This document shows, piece after piece, positions 54,164 through 64,000 of a stretch of 64,000 bases of DNA. This DNA is from Acanthacorydalis orientalis (Eukaryota > Arthropoda > Insecta > Megaloptera > Corydalidae), in assembly GCA_034766995.1 (NCBI GenBank), contig CM068320.1, positions 11,861,187-11,925,186 on the forward strand, in the 5' to 3' direction. The first letter of the stretch is position 1, and each line of letters starts with the position of its first letter. The notes below the pieces were generated by a model, which worked only from the letters and a program-made list of their open reading frames with translations, searched no databases and had not been told where the DNA came from. A program made the position numbers and the translations under genes.

Positions 54164-54231
<68 letters not shown>

Positions 54232-54292
54232 TATATATATATATATATATATAAATATATATATATATATTATATAATATATAAAAATATAT

Positions 54293-54331
<39 letters not shown>

Positions 54332-54723
54332 GATATATATAAATAAATATGTGCATGTTTTTGCGTATATACTTATTTTTATTTCTTTTCCATTGAAATT
54401 AAACTAATTGCGGTATAGTAGATAAAAAGTCAATTTCCACGTAAATATTCACGTTCTAACCTCATACAGGATGTTATTTTTTTACTCAGGAAATATATAT
54501 GTTTCGGTTCATTAATGTCATTATACACAAAATCGTTTCAAAAGGCTGACATTCACGTAATAAAAGTAGAAATTCTTAGAAAATAATTACCCTCTTTCAA
54601 AAATATCGTACAATACCATTTTATTGTGTATGCTTAAATAATATCGTTACTTTTTTTGTAACGATATATTTGGTAAAATTAACGTAATGTAATAAACATT
54701 TTATCATAGTCAATTTCTTCGGG

Positions 54724-54783
<60 letters not shown>

Positions 54784-54941
54784 TGAAACTTCTTACAAAT
54801 ACACAGATTTTTCATTAAGACTGAATAATTAACATTTTACATTTTTGATCATACTTTGTGCAGCTTCTGTATTCTTTTAGATCCGTTTCTTTCATTATCT
54901 CATTTAAAATAATAAATACTTGTTAAATACCCTGAGACTTT

Positions 54942-54980
<39 letters not shown>
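51066..54980. other. Noncoding, with TA and CA/TA arrays
   Basis: Arrays at 51338-51380, 51986-52058 (CA then TA), 53412-53441, 53632-53690, 54165-54345 (complex, with attatat, aaatat and agatat words), 54725-54781 and 54945-54984. No gene or transposon recognised. Confidence 0.7.
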
Positions 54981-54987
<7 letters not shown>

Positions 54988-55112
54988 AATATACATATTT
55001 TATAACTGTTATAAAAACATAACTATATTATAAACATCTGAGATTCCTTAACCCATTAAGGGCCACTTTTGTGTGGAATAGATGTAGACTCTGCAAGAGC
55101 CAGGCCATATAT
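54981..55112. repeat. Left arm of an inverted duplication
   Basis: About 130 bp matched in reverse orientation by 55602-55732 at roughly 90% identity. The arm starts in flanking sequence (atattttataactgttataa), crosses the TTAA of the family A MITE and ends at caagagccaggcc next to a TA tract. Because host flank is included, this is a rearrangement, not two independent insertions. Confidence 0.85.
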
Positions 55113-55416
55113 ATATAAAGTGCAACGTTTTTCTCCACCCGAAATGTTTTAGCAACTATCACAACATTTGATTCGAATTTTAATGAAATAACTGAATTTA
55201 AAATTTTAAACCAAATTAGTTTTTATTTTCTTTTGAAATATTATTTTGATAATGCTAACATCGCCAGTGTTGCTTATGCAAAACATCTCACTGTGGAAAA
55301 TCAAAATTTTTATTTTTTTTCCTTTCTAACGCAAATTAATTCGAAGTGACTTAGAAGCAAAACATGTTAAAGATTTTCGAAAATTCCTACGATTTTGATT
55401 TGCAGCGTTAAATGGA
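55052..55416 (-). mobile_element. TTAA-flanked MITE, family A (365 bp, reversed)
   Basis: TTAA at 55048-55051 and 55417-55420. Reversed, it aligns with the element at 16447 through shared blocks aaatcgtaggaatttt, ccacagtgagatgtttt and gaaaaacgttgcactt. Both versions also share a ctcttgca.agtct.catc block beside a TA tract. Its left end is also part of an inverted duplication with 55602-55732. Confidence 0.78.
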
Positions 55417-55555
55417 TTAAATAAATTTGTTCATACTTAAAGGAAGAATTTTCTATATAAAAGTTTGCTGTTCGTTACTTACAATAATTAATTACTGAAT
55501 TGGAAGCAGCAAGTATGGTATATGATGTGTGATATATTAAATAATATACTCTAAG

Positions 55556-55601
<46 letters not shown>

Positions 55602-55608
<7 letters not shown>

Positions 55609-55726
55609 CTGGCTCTTGCAGAGTCTGCATATATTCCACACAACAGCGGCTCTTAATGGGTTAAGGAATCTCAAATGTTTATAATAGTTATATTTTTATA
55701 ACAATTATAAAATATGTGTATTTATT

Positions 55727-55732
<6 letters not shown>
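55602..55732. repeat. Right arm of an inverted duplication
   Basis: Reverse partner of 54981-55112, starting ggcctggctcttgcagagtc and passing ttaatgggttaagg into the shared flank. Both arms are bordered by TA arrays on their inner and outer sides. Confidence 0.85.
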
Positions 55733-55766
<34 letters not shown>

Positions 55767-56136
55767 CTCTTATACTTATATATAGTATATACATATATAA
55801 GTTCAAAAGTTTAGCTACGATAATTAGATCTTCGATTTGTTAATTCGGAGAATTTATTACTCACGTTTGTAAAACTATGTGTTCAATATATTTTTTTACA
55901 AAAGTCCATTTTTCAATATATTAGTGATGATATACCAATGACCACACAAAACTTGCAAATCCATATCAGTGTTCTATATATTTTTCACTGATTTGTAAAT
56001 GATATCTCTTTATTTGATTATTGATGATCACTGATATTTAACATGTATTTCAAATATAGTTCATAGGAAAAATCTCACAAATGCTTATTTTATTAACGAT
56101 ATATATATATATATATATATATTTACATAAACATAA

Positions 56137-56196
<60 letters not shown>

Positions 56197-56354
56197 GTGA
56201 GTGCGAAGTAACAGGTGAATATTTGCCAGGCCAGATGTAAATTGAATATAAGACTGAAGCAGGAACACACAAGAACAGGACGTAATAAACTAAAATTGAA
56301 TTCTAAGAAAAAAATTGAAAATATTTCATATAGCAAAACTCAAATACTTATATA

Positions 56355-56386
<32 letters not shown>

Positions 56387-56664
56387 ATTAATAAAATATA
56401 AAGCGTTATAAAAACTCCATATTTTTTCAATAGAAAATTATATAATGAAAATAAATAATCTTATGGAATGTTAAACTATAATAATTGTGTATATTCTTTA
56501 ACCAATGTTATTGCATAGCCTGTCAATATTTTTTTATATAGTTATATAGATACCGGATTTATTTTTTATTTTATAATAAAAATGTAAAGTAATTAGTATC
56601 AGACATTCTTTAATTGTTACATCTCTATTAATCCAGAGTATAAGACAAATACACACACACATAT

Positions 56665-56727
<63 letters not shown>

Positions 56728-57223
56728 CATATGCATATAAATATATATATATATACATACATATATGTATGTATACACATATCAATAACCGTAAGTTCAT
56801 AATTTGGATCCAAAGCCAAACATATTTTGTTAGTAAAAACAAAGCGAAAATGATGTAATAGAAAAAAAATTAATATTTTGAATAAAACTAACATAAACTT
56901 CAAGTATTCATTTATGGAATGTTGTTTAAATAATCAAAAAATTAAGATAAGGAATATAATTTTTTTAATTAGCTTTGTTTATTATTTTTTATTAAATATA
57001 TAAAGAAAGTGAATGACGTTTATGGGGAACATATGGTTTCTTCATTATTTTATTGACATTAATGTCTCGTAATATTTTATTATTACATGTATATTCTTTG
57101 CATATGGTTGTACACTAAAGGGAATAAATATGTTATTATAAATTATAACGTCAGTAGAAACATAAAATGTTATGTTTTATTCATAAAATACGATTGAACT
57201 TTTCTTATAATTAATTTACGTCA

Positions 57224-57262
<39 letters not shown>
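55733..57262. other. Noncoding, with TA arrays
   Basis: Arrays at 55730-55766, 56098-56195, 56349-56372 (then aataat repeats), 56651-56770 (CA, TA, CATA) and 57225-57264. No gene seen. Confidence 0.7.
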
Positions 57263-57266
<4 letters not shown>

Positions 57267-57675
57267 CAACCCCCGGAATAACAATGACGTAAGTGCAAAA
57301 ACTTTGAAAATAAAAAAAAATGAATCACAAACTTTAAAAATAATAACTTGTTCCGTTGGAATAATGACTTAATTTTAATACACTTGGTTTCCTACAGAGA
57401 TAATGAAAGAAAAAATCTGTAGAAACAATGACGTAAATGGGGGGTTCCTAACTTATAAAATGGGTGAAATGCGTTAATGTTTTATATCTGTGAAATAAGG
57501 TACAAAATCAAACAACTAGAACTATGAGTTTTCATTTATACTTAAAAAATTCGTTTTCAGTTTTTCTTGTGAATCATCTTAATACACATCAGATTTAAAA
57601 AAAAATTAAACGCAATTTGAAACAACTGTAGGTTTTTGCACTTACGTCATTGTTTTTTTTTTTTTGGAGTGCGAT
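57263..57675. mobile_element. Candidate MITE with about 40-bp inverted ends
   Basis: Left part atcgcaacccccgg followed by acaatgacgtaagtgcaaaa; right part, read inward, atcgcactcc, an A run, then the same acaatgacgtaagtgcaaaa. A third, partial copy of the aacaatgacgtaa core is internal, at 57425-57437. Inserted directly at the edge of a TA array. No reading frame. Superfamily unknown. Confidence 0.65.
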
Positions 57676-58032
57676 GTGGTATTTTTATCAAAACATGAGA
57701 GAAAACTTGCAACACTAATTTATCTATTTCAGTGATTTAAACATCTTGTTAAAATTTATTAAATAATAATAAAAATCATGAGTGAATATTCTGTACTAAA
57801 TACAATCATTGCAATTTGGATAGAATTTATTATAATACTATTTGTTAATATTCTGTTTCTTTATTATTGAAAGCTTGTAGCTTTATATTGAAGAATTGAT
57901 GTCATACAATTTTTATTTTTGATACTTATATTCTGAACAATATTTACGATTTTAAGTAATTATCCTGTTAATTACATAAAAAGATATGTATTTATATCAC
58001 GTGTATAGTTGTAAACTTATATATATATATAC

Positions 58033-58081
<49 letters not shown>

Positions 58082-58105
58082 TATATACATATATATATAT
58101 ATATG

Positions 58106-58185
<80 letters not shown>

Positions 58186-58867
58186 CGTAGAGAGAGAGAA
58201 ATCAAGATATATTTTCATATTTATACTAAAATACTAGATATTAATTTCATAATATATTTCAATATACAAATTACTTATTGTTTATTGATAATTTTTGTAC
58301 AAAATATTATTTTTAAACAACTGCAGCAAAATACCTATTTTTTAATTGTTAGTTTGTTAATACTTCATATTTGTGATTTTCTTTCTAAAAGCTAATTTTA
58401 TATATCAAATACTTTATTTTTTTAAGAAAGAACAGCATTTATATACTTAATAAATACTACTGAATGATGCATTTCAATTGTTTGTATTTGATTACAAGAT
58501 CAGATACTCATATTATTGCTGTAATTATTATTCATATTTCAAATATTTTTAGAAATAATGTAGAATATAAATTTTTATATACTTTTTTTATTTTTTTTAA
58601 AAAAAAGTTGGAAGACTAAAAGTACTTAATATAAAATGATTAAAATAAATTGATATATTTTCAAAGCACACTGATATGAAGATTCTGGCGTACCTCTGTG
58701 TCAGATCTAATAGCAATTTGCAACATTTATTCCTCACATCTATATTTTGAAAACGCTATTACAATGCAAGTTTTATTTAAAGACATTTTTTCCTAGTATC
58801 AAATTATATTTCAGTAGTCAATCTGTAGTCTAACAATAAAATATTTGTTTAGCTATCCCATTTATAC

Positions 58868-58899
<32 letters not shown>

Positions 58900-58916
58900 A
58901 AGAGAGAGAGGGAGGG
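57676..58916. other. Noncoding, with TA and GA arrays
   Basis: TA array with CATA words 58018-58185 followed by gagagagag; TA 58869-58885 running into (GA)n and a G run to 58920. The remainder is AT-rich without features. Confidence 0.7.
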
Positions 58917-59107
58917 GGGGGATTCAACTTAGGCTTCTACACGAAAGTATTAAAAAACACAACAATTAAAAAATATGTTATTCCCCATTTAGCATTTTAG
59001 TTCATTGTATTTTAGTATTGAATTAAACTAAAATACATAACATGAATTTTCTTAACCGCTGCGGCACCTTTTAATACTTCTATGAGAAAGCTTAAATTGA
59101 ATCACCA
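58917..59107. mobile_element. Candidate small MITE or fold-back (191 bp)
   Basis: Left end ggggattcaacttaggcttc followed by aagtattaaaa; right end, read inward, ggtgattcaatttaagcttt followed by aagtattaaaa. A second inner palindrome is built on ttttagt/actaaaat (about 58997-59036). It begins directly after a (GA)n run at 58887-58911. Confidence 0.55.
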
Positions 59108-62917
<3,810 letters not shown>

Positions 62918-63059
62918 ATTTTTTAAAACATAAATTTAATCACTGAAAATGAGGTAATTTATTAATTAAAATTAACAAAAGTACACATTTTTAATAAATT
63001 ACCTCATTTTCAGTGATTAAATTTATGTTTTAAAAAATATGTGTACTTTTGTTAATTTT
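62918..63059. repeat. Interleaved perfect inverted repeats (order A, B, A', B')
   Basis: A is 62918-62964 and its exact reverse complement A' is 62992-63038 (47 bp, no mismatch; includes atcactgaaaatgaggtaat). B is 62968-62988 and its exact reverse complement B' is 63039-63059 (21 bp; includes aacaaaagtacacat). B lies in the loop of A/A', and B' follows A' with no gap. Confidence 0.95.
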
Positions 63060-63847
63060 TCTAACATATAGCAAGAAAGTTCATAAAAAATTAAATATCA
63101 TTTATGTGATTAAAAATACATCTGATGCAAATAAAAATATAAAATTATGCTTTTATGAAAAACTGTTAGAAAAATGAATAAAAAATTCTTTGAAAAAATA
63201 ACAAATGATGATGTTGCAACTAAATACAATATAATTAATATTTTCTTGCCTATATGAAAAGTTTCAAGATTATATCTCGCAAAATGTCAGTGCTACATTA
63301 GTGAACGAAGCGGACAGCTGTATTAAGTTGTCGGTATTGTTGTGTTTACCCACAACATATGTTGTGGGCAAATCCTATTCATAATATCATTTCTAAAGCT
63401 TATATGTTGCTAAACTTTGTCATGAGAAATGTTAAGGGTTGTAATATTAAAGTAAAAGGAAATACGTTTTATAAGACTGATATTAATCTAGTAAGAATGA
63501 TATTAGAATAATCGGTAAGGCACAAATAGCAAAATTATATTGTAAACTATGTGAATTATAAATTCTAAGACATATATATTAATAAAATCTTTATATTAGA
63601 AGGTTCATAGAATGAAACTTATTGATAAGACAACTTTTAAATACTCAGATGAATGGAAAGCTAGAAATAAGATTCTGAATAAGATTATTCCTTTCAACCA
63701 TCCAGTGTATAGCCATCAATAACGTAAATGTACATTTCATTCAATAGCTCGTTAAAAAGAACTTATTCTTAATTCACATTAATATTAATTTCATGTATAA
63801 TTTAATATTCAGTTGTACATGTGAATCCAGAATACACACACACACAC

Positions 63848-63897
<50 letters not shown>

Positions 63898-63912
63898 TGG
63901 AACTTATATATA

Positions 63913-63971
<59 letters not shown>

Positions 63972-64000
63972 ATAATCCCAAATCAATAAAGTTAAGTATA
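63060..64000. other. Noncoding end of window
   Basis: Contains the 20-bp palindrome (63349-63368) and a CA plus TA array at 63835-63970 with a short break at 63896-63915. Nothing else seen. Confidence 0.7.
63349..63368. repeat. 20-bp perfect palindrome
   Basis: cccacaacatatgttgtggg is self-complementary over its full length, with CATATG at its centre, and is notably G+C-rich for this window. It could be a binding site for a dimeric factor or a chance or insertion product. Confidence 0.9.

Overview
The window looks like nuclear DNA of an insect or close arthropod relative. It is extremely AT-rich (by eye well over 70% A+T), carries about seventy (TA)n microsatellites in 64 kb, has insect-style transposons of several superfamilies, and contains one recognisable host gene, an insulin/IGF-like peptide. 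There is no sign of prokaryotic operons, rRNA, CRISPR or plasmid structure. A hymenopteran is plausible from the transposon mix and base composition, but this is not proven.

Host gene (minus strand). An exon at 29573-29952 encodes a signal peptide, a B chain, a short C domain and an A chain with all six insulin cysteines. Its splice donor is phase 2. The next exon I can recognise on that strand, 13415-13739, has a phase-compatible acceptor and encodes a very basic tail with six cysteines, a stop codon and a nearby poly(A) signal. I propose one IGF-like gene with an intron of about 15.8 kb. A second terminal exon at 10309-10455 (phase 0) belongs either to an alternative isoform, through a second overlapping donor, or to another gene.

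Mobile DNA fills most of the other non-repetitive sequence. Mariner copies lie at 4201-4971, about 5840-6585, 21374-21941, 24042-24779, 39152-40063, about 40677-41133, 45454-46745, 46826-48097 and 48142-49409. Only the 45454-46745 copy has an intact transposase (348 aa, DD34D). It is the first of three different mariners packed end to end with only TA repeats between them. A Tc1-type relic with roughly 250-bp inverted arms (33191-34961) contains a nested 176-bp insert. A PIF/Harbinger relic with a MADF ORF and a convergent transposase start lies at about 40066-40676. hAT relics are at 1794-2471 and probably 11762-12047. TTAA-flanked piggyBac-type MITEs are at 16447-17023, 43881-44536, 50433-51061 and 55052-55416. 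Two further inverted-repeat MITE candidates are at 57263-57675 and 58917-59107.

The rest is AT-rich noncoding sequence with (TA)n, (CT)n(TA)n and (CA)n(TA)n arrays. The longest arrays are at 4972-5264, 14477-14824, 22410-22904 and 28859-29349. Structural curiosities include interleaved perfect inverted repeats at 62918-63059, an inverted duplication at 54981-55112/55602-55732, and a 20-bp perfect palindrome at 63349-63368. I found no evidence of a wholly new multi-gene system. The most interesting items are the split IGF-like gene, the apparently intact mariner in its triple stack, and the ABA'B' repeat.
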